Assembly: GCA_003550305.1 (NCBI GenBank)
Contig: QKYT01000129.1
Location: 7,772-49,640 of the forward strand
Reading direction: 5' to 3'
Origin: Glomus cerebriforme
Lineage: Eukaryota; Glomeromycota; Glomeromycetes; Glomerales; Glomeraceae
DNA length: 41,869 nucleotides
In this document: positions 11,701-21,378 of the stretch, in pieces
How positions within the stretch are numbered: position 1 is the first letter of the stretch
Layout of the letters: each line of letters begins with the position of its first letter
Made by a program: the position numbers and the translations under genes
Notes under the pieces: model-generated
What the model saw: the letters and a program-made list of their open reading frames with translations, nothing else
What the model was told of the DNA's origin: nothing
Databases searched by the model: none

Positions 11701-12739
11701 ATGATGCTACATAAGACGCTTCTAGTTGATTAATTCTGTCATATCTTTCTGAATTTAGTGAATCCATCATTGGTAAAATGTTTTCAACAATTAAACGGCG
11801 TTTTTGTCGAACTTCATTTGCATTTTTCAATTCAATTTTGTAAATTAATACAGGTTCAGTTGCACCTTTTTTCAATTCATAAAAAGAGATACGTTCAATA
11901 TATTTCAAAAATAATAAACAATTGATGCCTTCATTTTCGTAAAATCTACGAAACATAATCAAGATTTCATTAGGCTCATAAATTTTTTTAGAAATTTCCG
12001 ATACGGTAGAATCACGAAGAGGATAACGAAAGATAGTGCCTTTAAATGGTTGTGTAAATGAATTATCAAATGGCTCATCACAAGGGATTCTGAAACTGAA
12101 AGGAGCAAATTGACCTGGATATCTCTCGGCCAATCTATCTTCAATTAAGTCGAACTCAACGCCACCATAAAAATACCATTCATGTGGATCAAGAATAACA
12201 TATTTGTCACCAGTAATAAATGAAGGAGAATCAGTAATATGATAAATTGAATTGAAACCGACTCCCATTACTAATTAGTTTTTTTTTTAAAAAAAAAGAA
12301 TTATCATAATTAGAATTACTACTATGTAAGATTAAAAAAAAAAAACTAGAAATTTACCTCCAATCTTATCAAATTGATCTTGTTTTTCACTATCAGCCAA
12401 TTTCAGTAGAGATTGAAAATCTCTTTTTTCAAAAATGGTATTATTTTTTGCTAAAAGTGCGGGACCTTGATATCTATCAAGTTTTAGATTGGCTCTCTCA
12501 TAATTAACCAAATCTGGTTCAAGTAACTTATTTGATTGATATGTATTATGATCCAAAATGAAAATTTGTTCTGTACTCTTAGCATCATCTGAATTCTGAA
12601 GAATTTCACGAAGAATTTGTGAACCATCAGGATATTCTTCAAGAATTCTACGTAAACGATGAGTGTAAGGTTCTCGTGGTCTAAATTCTCTTCCTCTCAC
12701 TCTCTTATTAGCACCAGGTTCATTATTTGTGTTAGTCAT
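5790..12739 (-). CDS. Sacsin-like double ATPase protein with C-terminal BTB domain (11 exons, 2061 aa)
   Basis: Exons on the minus strand: 12739-12358, 12270-11450, 11368-11318, 11219-10115, 10035-9932, 9872-9834, 9764-8772, 8694-8626, 8553-7134, 7069-6359, 6280-5790. All phases match, giving 6186 nt (2061 codons plus stop). Module 1 (about residues 20-420) has the sacsin/Hsp90-type N-box EILQNSDDA (45-53), GPALLAKNN, KIGVMGVGFNSIYH (125-138), VILDPHEW and GTIFRYPLR, and ends with STNRRSLW. Module 2 (about 800-1215) repeats this: EFLQNADDAGA across the exon 6/7 junction (832-842), GPAIWIYNDAKFTEDDF, KIGKFGIGFN (about 902-911), FLDPHG, GTLFRLPLR and PRGGVALLL. A long sacsin-type C-terminal part follows, then a Ser/Asp-rich acidic linker (1829-1852) and a BTB domain from about 1874 (HDVIFIVG, KKEFRANRYVLS). 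Animal sacsin is far longer and ends in J and HEPN domains, so this is a different architecture. Known family roles suggest a chaperone-like ATPase coupled to CUL3 through BTB; that coupling is inference. The ATG at 12739 is the first in frame and precedes the conserved region by about 40 residues. It looks intact. Confidence 0.9.
7070..7133 (-). other. GC-AG intron (intron 9 of the sacsin-BTB gene)
   Basis: The exon 9/10 junction needs phase 1. The only boundary that keeps the frame is AG|GCAAGT at the donor and TTAACAG at the acceptor. The nearby GT alternative (GGCAA|GTGAAA) puts the downstream sacsin-like exon out of frame. The other nine introns of this gene are GT-AG. Confidence 0.7.
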
Positions 12740-12751
12740 GTTTAACGTTAA

Positions 12752-12776
12752 AAATTCGAAAGAAAATTTCGAATTT
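12752..12776. promoter_or_regulatory. Perfect 10-bp inverted repeat just upstream of the sacsin-BTB start codon
   Basis: AAATTCGAAA and TTTCGAATTT are perfect reverse complements around a 5-base loop, centred about 25 bp upstream of the ATG. Copies of AACGTT flank both sides (about 12744 and 12784). In the mRNA this could be a 5' UTR hairpin; in DNA it could be a dimeric protein site. A GAAnnTTC element, the core of a heat-shock element, also lies further upstream at about 12886. Function is inference. Confidence 0.35.
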
Positions 12777-15101
12777 GATATTAACGTTTAGAGGGAAATA
12801 ATCAATGTCAAGTAAAATAGTTTATAATAATTTTAGATACGGTATCCAAAAAAGGGTAATGTGTAGTACAAAATTTTCCGAGAGCGAAAATTCTTAAAAA
12901 ACACTAATGATAGAGCTATCTAACATTTATAAACTTTTGAGAAAGCTGTGAAAATGTCTGCAGCATGTCAATTTATAGAGTTTTTTTTTTTAAAAAAAAA
13001 TCTACTATATTCTGAACAAGATTATGATAAAAATTATCCGGAAAAGCCACAAAACATAAATGATAACAATTCGAGTTTTCTATTCTATAAATAGTAATCC
13101 ATTTGTTTTCATCATTACGGAGACTTTTTCCGTCTAGAATCTTAAGTATAACAAGTAACGAAAGTAACGTCTCTCAAGAACGAAAATCATTTATTAATGA
13201 TTATTTTTGGGGGGAATTCATTTGGTTTCCTTAATTTATTGTTTAAGTTTTTGTTGTGGTTGTACAGAAAAATGTTTTAAAATAGTTTGTGCCTTCTACT
13301 GATTATACAAATTTAGTTACGATAAGGACCCGTGAAATGTTTAAGGGTTATCAGTCTTTGTATTTGTCTTTATCATCTTACAAACGAAAGATCGGCATCG
13401 TAGGAATTATCGATATTATGATAAAATCTAAATTAAAAGAACAACCACGCCAGTTGTGATTAGCACACCAATCTAATATTGACTTTTATTTTTGCATTGG
13501 TCATTAGAAACATTTATTTATTTATCGAATATTTGTATTCATATACCAGAAAAAAAAACAGCCTAAAATGATTCGAAGTTAAATTTTGAAAAAAATACAT
13601 GTTCACGTGATGAATCCATTTAAGTTTCGACAAGTTTTTTTCTTCCAATCATTGTCTAGTAATCTAGTAAAAAAATTTTTCATCTAAATATATTATTATA
13701 TTATTTGAAAACGGTGATAATTAATATACTGTAATTATAAAAAAAAAATTGATGCAAATAAATTGGGAATTTTGAAGACTATAAATGTATAGATAGTCCT
13801 TTGCCCTAAAAAAAAAATTTTAACAAATATTTTAAAATGTGTTTGATTTATATTCGGAAAATTTTTCGTTAAAAACCAGTTTATTATATGAATAATATAA
13901 TGCGAACAGGGCTAATGACAATCTTGCATTTGAAAAACAAGCTAATAATAGATCATTTTTAGTTCAAGCATCATGAAAAACACATCATCACAAAATTTTT
14001 AAGTGGAATTCTACAAATTGAATTGTATGGACAAGTTTCCACGTAAAACCACCATTTTATTATAAGATTGTGAAGATTTCCGTGCATCATAAAATTTCAT
14101 TACTGAAAAATTCATGAACTTATTAATATCACAGTATAACAGTACAAAATAGATAGATCAATTAATATTAAATATATTGTTATTAGTCTTTGTTGCACAA
14201 TATGGCGTCTCATAGTTTGTTTTTTATTCTTTAAAAGAAAATTTTTAAAATTTAATTTTTTAATTGCATTTTTTTTTGATTACTACAATAGGAAATTAGG
14301 AATACTGTATATTCAGAGAAACTATCTTTTTGTATTTTTGTAATATTGTTTATAATTATATTTGCGATTTACGATTATTATAATATAATTATTAAGTTAT
14401 TGTACATTAATACTTCAAATAATCACAACAATTTCAATCTTTGTACCTCGCAATCTTGTAATATCTTTTCTTCTAAATACTGTAAGTAAAAATGCAAGTA
14501 TTTTTATCACACCGGTAATTGTATTGATATAGATAATTCAAGAATATAATACTTTTTCATTCTCATTAAAAAGCCAAAACTAATAAATTACAAATGTGTA
14601 GAACAATTTGACCCTTTATCTTTTATCAAAGCTTGTTATATATTTCAAATACTTCATCCTTCATTTAGTCTTCATTTGCTAACTTTTCAAACTTTTATTA
14701 ACAATTTAACATTAACTGATCTAAGCAATCATGTAATGCGTTAAAACCTTTTTCTTAAAAAGTGCTACAATTCATTATTACAAACTTTCGTTCCCAATAA
14801 GAAACCATTCTCTAATTCTCTAAAAAAAAATTAAATATCCCCTAAAAAAATTAAATGTACAAAGCAAAAATAATAAACTCCAGAATTGTTCCCTAAGAAA
14901 TACAATATCTGGAATTAAAAGAAATAGTTTTATTTACTAGTGTAATTTTTGAAATCATGGAATCACGGAACAAATTTTTACTTTTGTTTACGCCACACAT
15001 ATGATCCCTATTATCTATTATTGAAAATTATATTATGATCAACTTAAAAATTTAAAAATCATAAAATAGTGTTAAAATTACCGATGTTGTCAGCGATCAA
15101 T
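12777..15101. other. Intergenic region, no gene seen
   Basis: This is 2.3 kb of AT-rich sequence upstream of the sacsin-BTB gene with no open frame of note and no recognisable protein fragment in any frame I read. It presumably contains that gene's promoter, but I see no convincing TATA box or initiator. Confidence 0.5.
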
Positions 15102-15129
15102 TCTGGCCGAACATTTAATTTCGGCCAGA
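15102..15129. repeat. Perfect hairpin TCTGGCCGAA / TTCGGCCAGA
   Basis: There is a perfect 10-bp GC-rich stem with an 8-base loop in otherwise AT-rich DNA. The TGGCC-AA motif recurs loosely elsewhere in the window (for example at about 23060 and inside the hAT element near 16190), so it may be the end of a dispersed small element. Confidence 0.5.
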
Positions 15130-15608
15130 GTTAAGATATTTGTAAAAAAAAAAAAAATTTATAATTCAAAGAAATATAATCTTGTTAATATAATCATATT
15201 ATGATAAATAATAAGTTTGATGAATTTTTACTGAGTAACAAGAGGATGCAGCTTATTATATACTGTACATAACAGGTTACTGGAAGGAGTATAGAAGGTT
15301 TTATTTTATCTGACAAATATTTTGATGGCAATTTGATTTATTGATAATGATAGATTTTCATTGGGTAAACATCACCTTTGATCCTTTGATAATGCTAAAA
15401 TGATTGCACCTTTCGTTCTTTGACCTGTACGACAGTACTGTCCTATCATTAGTTTACAAACTACGAATTATTTGATTAACATTTGAATGAGAGTAATTTT
15501 TTTTTAAATAGCTTTATATAACAATTTTTAAGGTTTATTACTAATAAATCACAGTGACATATCAACATATCCAGTTTGGATGACTTATAACCATTATAGT
15601 ATAGTTTT

Positions 15609-16517
15609 TAACATATTAATATATTAATATATTAATATGTTCCAGGTAGAGGCCTGCATTAGCCCTAATTTCATAACCCGGACCTGGCCTGGACTTTAAA
15701 TAATATATAAAATTCCAGCCCGGCCCGGCCTGGACTTAAAATTATATATGAAATGCCAGCCCGGCCCGGCCCGCATTAATATATTGAAAACCCAGCCCGG
15801 CCCAGACCCGGACTGGATTTCTTAATATAATGTAGTGGGTTTGTAATTTATTTAATGAATAAATTTAACCATAGCTATTTATAATTTTAAATGACTTTTT
15901 TATGTTAATTAATCAATCTGTTGCGCAATAAAATTAGTGCCGCAAGGCGCAGCATTTGATGACCACGTTCCAAAATAATTAAATCTAATAAATACTTTAA
16001 TTTTATTAAATAAAAAAGAATTAAAAAACCTTAACTCTCTAAATAAACAATATATTATTTAATATAAAATTGGTATTCAATTTATTTAGTTTATTTAGTT
16101 TATTTAAAAACCAAAAGTAAATTTCAGAAACTACAATTTATTAAAATTGTTTAATTTCTGCCTATCTAAATTTTGGCTCAATTTAACTGTGAAATTTTGG
16201 CTAGAATTAAGGAGTTATAAAAATCCGGGTTTACATTTTGAACCCGGACCCGGCCCGGAAAATTTATGAAAAATTAAATGCCAGCCCAGACCCGGCCCGG
16301 GTGGATTTAGAATAATTTCAGCCGGCCCAGACCCAGATTCCGGGCCGGGTCCAGGCCGGGTTTTGAGCCCGGACCTGACCCGTTGCAGGCCTCTAGTTCC
16401 AGGACACCTCTTCCAGATTAATATGTCCTAGGATATTATGATTAATATATCCTGGGATATTATAGTTTATTAATTAATATGTCCTAAGATGATATAGTCT
16501 ATTGATTAATATGTACC
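15609..16517. repeat. AT minisatellite (TTAATATGTCC-type units), split by a transposon
   Basis: Units beginning ATTAATATGT or ATTAATATAT recur at about 15609-15640 and again at 16416-16517, every 24-32 bp, several continuing as CCTAGGATATTATG variants. The hAT element at 15647-16395 sits inside one unit, whose halves rejoin perfectly once the element and one copy of the target duplication are removed. The inverted-repeat element at 16518 starts within the last unit. Confidence 0.65.
15639..16403. mobile_element. Non-autonomous hAT element with 8-bp target duplication
   Basis: The element (15647-16395, 749 bp) ends in perfect 12-bp inverted repeats, TAGAGGCCTGCA on the left and TGCAGGCCTCTA on the right. 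It is flanked on both sides by the exact 8-bp direct repeat GTTCCAGG (15639-15646 and 16396-16403). Eight-bp duplications with short inverted ends of this kind are the hallmark of hAT transposons. Both subterminal regions carry many copies of a CCGGCCCGG-like motif in both orientations, plausible transposase binding sites, separated by an AT-rich core without a protein. It therefore needs a transposase in trans. Confidence 0.88.
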
Positions 16518-17216
16518 TGTTATAGCCCAAATGTAATTTTATTCTAAACATGATTTGGGATATTCCCAAATCGAAATTTTGATTTTGTACTTTCCAAATC
16601 AGAATTATCGATTTGGAATATCCATGTCCAAAATGAAATTGTATCCCATACCCAACTTGGGATATCCCAAATCATATCTGGAGCATGGTCAGGTTTGGTA
16701 CACCCAATATCCTAAATTCAATCATATTCCAGATCCATCTGAGTAAATTTGAGACAAGTTCAAGTTAATGCCAAACCTGACTATAATCTAGATGGATTTG
16801 GGATATGATTAGATTTGGGTATCATATGTCCTAAAACTGACCATGATCCAAATTTACCTAGATGGATTTGGGATATTCCAAATATAATCTGGAACATAGT
16901 CAAGTTTGAGTATCCTATATCCCAAACTTGATTATGAATATTGAGTGTTTTAAATCTTGGTTTTAATTTCTGGAATATAGTCAGGTTTGGGACACATGAT
17001 ACTAAACCTAACTATGTCCCAAACTAACATCTAAATATTTGGAACATGGTCAGGTTTGGGGTATTATGTCCAGAACCAGACCATGATTCAAACCTGTCTA
17101 TGTTAATTTGAAACATGGTTGAGTTTAGAGTATCAGGTGTACCAAACTTGGACATATCCCAGATCTAATTTGGACCCAAATCATGTTCGGAACAAAATCA
17201 CATTTGGGCTACAACA
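16518..17216. mobile_element. Inverted-repeat (foldback-like) element with internal palindromic units
   Basis: The left end TGTTATAGCCCAAATG and the right end, read in reverse complement, TGTTGTAGCCCAAATG belong to 42-bp inverted ends with five mismatches, all transitions. A 4-bp flank TACC (16514-16517 and 17217-17220) may be the target duplication, but this is short enough to be chance. The inside has no credible protein. It is built from successive imperfect hairpin units based on GGAACATGGTCAGGTTTGGG followed by its rough complement, starting near 16678, 16889, 16971 and 17041. The superfamily cannot be named from the sequence. Confidence 0.75.
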
Positions 17217-17219
17217 TAC

Positions 17220-17324
17220 CCAACTAGATTATTATGTACTATTATTTTTGTCATTCTGCGCATTCTGCAGAATTTTTTGTTATTGTATTAGTGTAATAGT
17301 ACATTATCGTTATAATCTAGTTGG
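17220..17324. repeat. 105-bp hairpin element
   Basis: The left arm CCAACTAGATTATTATGTAC and the right arm read in reverse complement (CCAACTAGATTATAACGATA, continuing ATGTACTATTA) match over about 25 bp apart from one 6-bp insertion. The arms enclose a loop with ATTCTGCGCATTCTGCAGAAT. It abuts the preceding inverted-repeat element directly and is followed by the helicase relic. It may be a minimal MITE or part of the relic's own element. Confidence 0.55.
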
Positions 17325-17730
17325 TCACATATTAATTAGTAGAGTAGTTTGTCAGATAGAAAGTTTACACTGTATTACTAATAATTGCAAATGTGATAAA
17401 AAATATAAATATCCTCTGAGCCAATATGATTTATGGCTTGATGAAATAGTGTCTATAAATGCTCAGGCACAGAATTATTTGGCCAGACAATTAATAGAAA
17501 AGTTATATAAATTGATTCAAGATGCAAGGCGCATTATCATCATGGATAATGATCTTACTAATCTAAATATTAAATAGATTAAGGCCCTTCGTAAAGATAA
17601 ACTATTCTCTATTATTCACAATATTTATAACCTCAAAAATGTAAGACATTCCACTTGGCTCCTAATAAAGAGCCAAACTCTGACTTATTTTTAATAATTA
17701 TAAGATATGTACTCATATTTACTTATTATT
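17323..17730 (+). pseudogene. Helicase relic (origin-binding / SF2-like)
   Basis: The plus-strand frame gives ISRVVCQIESLH, then YDLWLDEIVSI (a DE-type Walker B position), then RRIIIMDNDLTNLNIK, stopped by a TAG at about 17575. The same frame continues to about 17640 as IKALRKDKLFSIIHN, and a one-base shift gives TFHLAPNKEPNSD. This order resembles helicase domains of the replication-origin-binding type (superfamily 2) that occur in large eukaryotic mobile elements and in fungal genomes. Both ends of the gene, including Walker A, are missing. The open frame extends upstream into the hairpin from 17119, but that part is not protein-like. Family naming is from memory and moderately certain. Confidence 0.5.
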
Positions 17731-17927
17731 ATAAATCTGAAAATTCAAAAAATTTTCATGTTAAATAACATTTATCCCACTTTTGACTTAGTCCATAGTT
17801 GTAAACTACTCACTATTAAATTGGTTAAGGGAGATATTGAAACTTCCTTATGTAGAGTATTTGTATTTTAGAAACATAATTTATTTTTTTTCTTTAGGGA
17901 TGCCTCTTAAATCTGGATGCTCCTGAA

Positions 17928-18270
17928 CCTGAACTTTGGCCTCTTGGAAACTGGAGTTTCAATGTTTTAGGAATGTACTAATGTTCTTTTTCATTTTTTT
18001 TTATTTCATTTAGACAAACAAGGAGATGGATAATTTCCTTGTTATTATTTCTTTTTTTTTTACTTTAGTTAAACAAGATGTGTGATTCTCTTGTTATTAT
18101 ATATCTTTTGTTAAACAAGAGGATATGTGATTATCTTGTTATTAGATTTCTTTTTTTTACTTTAGTTAAACAAGGAGATGGGTGATTCTCTTGTTATTAG
18201 ATTTCTTTTTTTTTCTTTTTTTTACTTAGTTAAGCAAGAAGTACCTGAACTTCAGTCTCTTAAAAACTAG
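17928..18270. repeat. Minisatellite with flanking repeat
   Basis: Units of the form GTTAAACAAGGAGATGGGTG followed by ATTCTCTTGTTATTAG and a T-rich tract start at about 18012, 18067, 18110, 18164 and 18229 (partial), spaced 43-65 bp. The array is bracketed by two related segments, CCTGAACTTTGGCCTCTTGG (17928) and CCTGAACTTCAGTCTCTTAA (18244), so the whole block may have arisen by one duplication process. Confidence 0.65.
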
Positions 18271-19911
18271 ATTTTTGAATAGGTAAGTTGAGAAGATTCA
18301 AAGATTCATTGGTGAGAAAACATATTTAAGACCTTAACAATGAAAAATTATTTCTCTAAAATCATCCTACAAATGTTAGTTAACTTCATTGGTTAAAGAA
18401 TATATTATTAAACTTGGTAAAAATCTCTTAACTTTATTAGTTTGTTATATAAAAATTCTACTTATCAAAAACTGTGAAAAATCTTTTTGTTTATTTATAA
18501 TACTTTCAGTTGGTTAAAAAAAATATGCAAATTTTCATAAAATAAGATGAAATTTTTATTTGGCAGTCTATATAATACATGAGTGATTGATCATATTAAA
18601 AAAAAAATAAAATTAAAAGCAAGTACATGATTTTATAGAGCGAAAAAGTAAAGAAAAATAACATGTGTAACAAAATTTAAAAACAGATTATAAATCATAA
18701 TTTAATTTTAACCTTAGTTGCAATGAAGAAAAAATTTTTTATTTTCGGTCACAATAAACACTTTTTAATTTAACAGAAACAATAACAATAATCAACAAAT
18801 AAAAAATTTAATTATCATACAACTGTTATATATTATTTATATTTTTTAAAACTATTGGTAATTTTTCAAATTAAAGTTCAATAATAGAATCCTTTGCACA
18901 TTTTTTTTTCATTAATAATGCCCTATAAGAAAAAAAACTGTCATTGAAGTAAATTTATTTCAATTGTATTACACCATGTAATTTCATTCCTGCAAGATTT
19001 AGTCAATACAATAACTACAGTACTTAATAGTAGATTCTACTTAATTACAACAACAAAAAAAACAATATTTCAGTTTACTATACATATAAAAAAACTATAT
19101 TAGAATTTGCTGACTATTCACCTTTAAAATAAATTTTTACCTTAAAGTATAAAATTTTTTAAAATATCAAAGCAACAGTATTTTTGATATCTTATAAAAC
19201 TATAAACTAACTGTAATCATTATAAAATCATCTGTACAAATATTCTAGTATTCTTTATGTATATTATAATTGATGAGAAAAGGATTTAATTTAGTTGTTA
19301 GAATTGATATTATTTATGAAATTTCATTTCAAAGGCTCGCATAAATGACATCACTAATAAATAAAGGTATAAGTTATAATGCTAACAAAGATGGAGACTT
19401 AGAATTTGTTATCAATATACCATTCAAAAAAAATTGCTGAATATTTTAGGAAACTCTTCTTGGTTGAAAGTATTTTCATTCTTACTTTTTTATAACTTTA
19501 TTTATGGATATTTTTTTGAAATTTCAACTGGTAATTCAATAGAGCTTGTCTCAAAGAATAAATAATTTTTCTAAATTTCATTTTTTAATTTTATTTCGTT
19601 TAAATTTTATCAGATTATGGGTAAAGTTAAAGTGATAGGAAAAAGTAATAAAATTTATTAATTGATTAATTATTAATGATCGATCAAATTTTAATGTATG
19701 TTTAATAATCAATTAATTGATCACCTTTTTTTAGTCAATAAGATTCCCTAATAGTTAATAAAATATTTTTTAAACAATTCTTTTAATAATAATAACAATT
19801 TTACATTTATAGTTAATCAGGTTACTAATTTTATTAATTGATAGATTTACAGGCATTACAAATTACTATATAGCACTTGATCTAATTTTTTTTTCACACA
19901 AGTTATTTGAA
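18271..19911. other. Intergenic region, no gene seen
   Basis: AT-rich DNA downstream of the F-box gene with stop codons throughout all frames. Several short AT palindromes occur (for example around GATCGATC at 19678). No protein fragment was recognised. Confidence 0.5.
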
Positions 19912-21378
19912 TCATTCTATTTTAAATTTAATAATACCTAAATTTTTGTATTTTTCGATCACTTCTATATTTTTTTTATTTACTACTAAACTATTAAAAT
20001 AACCCTTAATAATTACTATATTAAGTGGTTTTTCTGATGTACGATTTTTCCAGCTTGTAAAAAAAGACTCTAAATCCTCTGGAACTAATTTTGAATTTGC
20101 AGCATTATACATTTTCAATATATAAAAATGTTTTGGTGAATATTTTGCAACAGTTTCTAATGCTTCCTTTTCATCTAAGTACCATTCCTTTCCACACCAA
20201 AATTTAATACTTTCTAAGTATTGACAACTCTCAAATATAATCCTTAATGCATACAATTCATCACTTCTAAAAATTTTAGAAAGTTCTTTAAGATTTGGAC
20301 AATGTTTAACTATGGATAAAATTAGAGTATCATTCAATTTATATATACCCATATCAAGTTTTTTAAGATTATTTCCATTGATTTCTAAAAATTTTATCAT
20401 ATGATTAGGTTTCGGACATTGATGAGGAAAATTTAAGATCTGTAATTTGGGAAAATTTACATATTGTAACCTTTCAAAATCTTCAAAATTATTTTCATTA
20501 AAGAATGAAAATTTAATTTCTTGTAAATTTGGAAATGAACCAATAAATGATAATGATAACATATTATCATCACATCCATGAAGATGTAATCTTGTTAAAG
20601 TATTAGAGTGTTTTGTTAAAGCAGGTATAATGCTTATCCAATTATCCAAAATAAAAGCTGATAAATTTAAATCCTTTAAATTATTTTGTAAAGAAATTAA
20701 TTCCTTCAACTCATCTGAAGCCTCACATTTAATACTTATAGTAAGTGATTGTAAATTATGACACATTTGAGATATCTGATAAAAAAATTTAGGAGGAAGA
20801 TCTGAACTACAAAGTAATTCTGAAAGATCCGTTAAACAACCTTTTGCCTCAGAAAAGCAAATAAAAGGAATAATACTCATATCTATATTATATAAATTAT
20901 GCGTAGAATATTCTAATTTTTTCAAAGAAGTAATTTGGTTCATAAACATTTTGATAATTTCTTTTATGAATAAACTTTTTCGATCTTCTAAACTCTGTGA
21001 AATATTAGAATTTTCTTCAAGGAAATCATTAACTGTTAGACTAATCTTATAAATTGAAAGAACTTTACAAAATGATGGATAATTAAATAATGGTGGTTTT
21101 GAAGTAGGTGTTGGAACAAAAATTTCATTATTGACTAAAAGTTCTTTTGATTCTTTAGGAAGACAAGCAACCAATGTACTAAGAATTGTTGAAATTATTT
21201 TTGCTCGATTATTATTAGAAATGTTGTATATAAAATTCCAAATATCTTTCCATAAAATTCTAATAGAAATTTTACACCAAAGACGATTAACTAACAACGA
21301 GGAATATAAAGTGAGTTTATCATCTTCTAAATATTCAAAAATTTCATTTAAGCAGTCAGCTGAAAGTTGACAAGACAT
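19912..21378 (-). CDS. F-box / leucine-rich repeat protein (488 aa), intact
   Basis: This single-exon gene starts at MSCQLSADCLNEIFEYLEDD, an N-terminal F-box (about residues 4-45, with LLVNRLWCKISIRILWKDIW). The rest is a repeated leucine-rich pattern (LQSLTISIKC, LKDLNLSAFIL, LTRLHLHGCD, LQEIKFSFF, LKELSKIF), typical of the large F-box/LRR families of Glomeromycotina. By family knowledge the F-box binds Skp1 in an SCF ubiquitin ligase and the LRRs select the substrate; the substrate is unknown. The ATG is chosen because the F-box begins immediately after it and the paralogue at 33395 starts at the same place. A T-run and an A-run lie right upstream of the start in both paralogues. No defects are seen. 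Confidence 0.9.
   Translation of the reverse strand: MSCQLSADCLNEIFEYLEDDKLTLYSSLLVNRLWCKISIRILWKDIWNFIYNISNNNRAKIISTILSTLVACLPKESKELLVNNEIFVPTPTSKPPLFNYPSFCKVLSIYKISLTVNDFLEENSNISQSLEDRKSLFIKEIIKMFMNQITSLKKLEYSTHNLYNIDMSIIPFICFSEAKGCLTDLSELLCSSDLPPKFFYQISQMCHNLQSLTISIKCEASDELKELISLQNNLKDLNLSAFILDNWISIIPALTKHSNTLTRLHLHGCDDNMLSLSFIGSFPNLQEIKFSFFNENNFEDFERLQYVNFPKLQILNFPHQCPKPNHMIKFLEINGNNLKKLDMGIYKLNDTLILSIVKHCPNLKELSKIFRSDELYALRIIFESCQYLESIKFWCGKEWYLDEKEALETVAKYSPKHFYILKMYNAANSKLVPEDLESFFTSWKNRTSEKPLNIVIIKGYFNSLVVNKKNIEVIEKYKNLGIIKFKIE

Noticed and set aside
16555..16746. 63-codon plus-strand frame
   Set aside because: Lies wholly within the hairpin-rich inverted-repeat element; its Tyr/Pro pattern comes from the palindromic units.
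21131..21370. Plus-strand frame over the F-box region
   Set aside because: Antisense of the F-box domain of the intact minus-strand gene.
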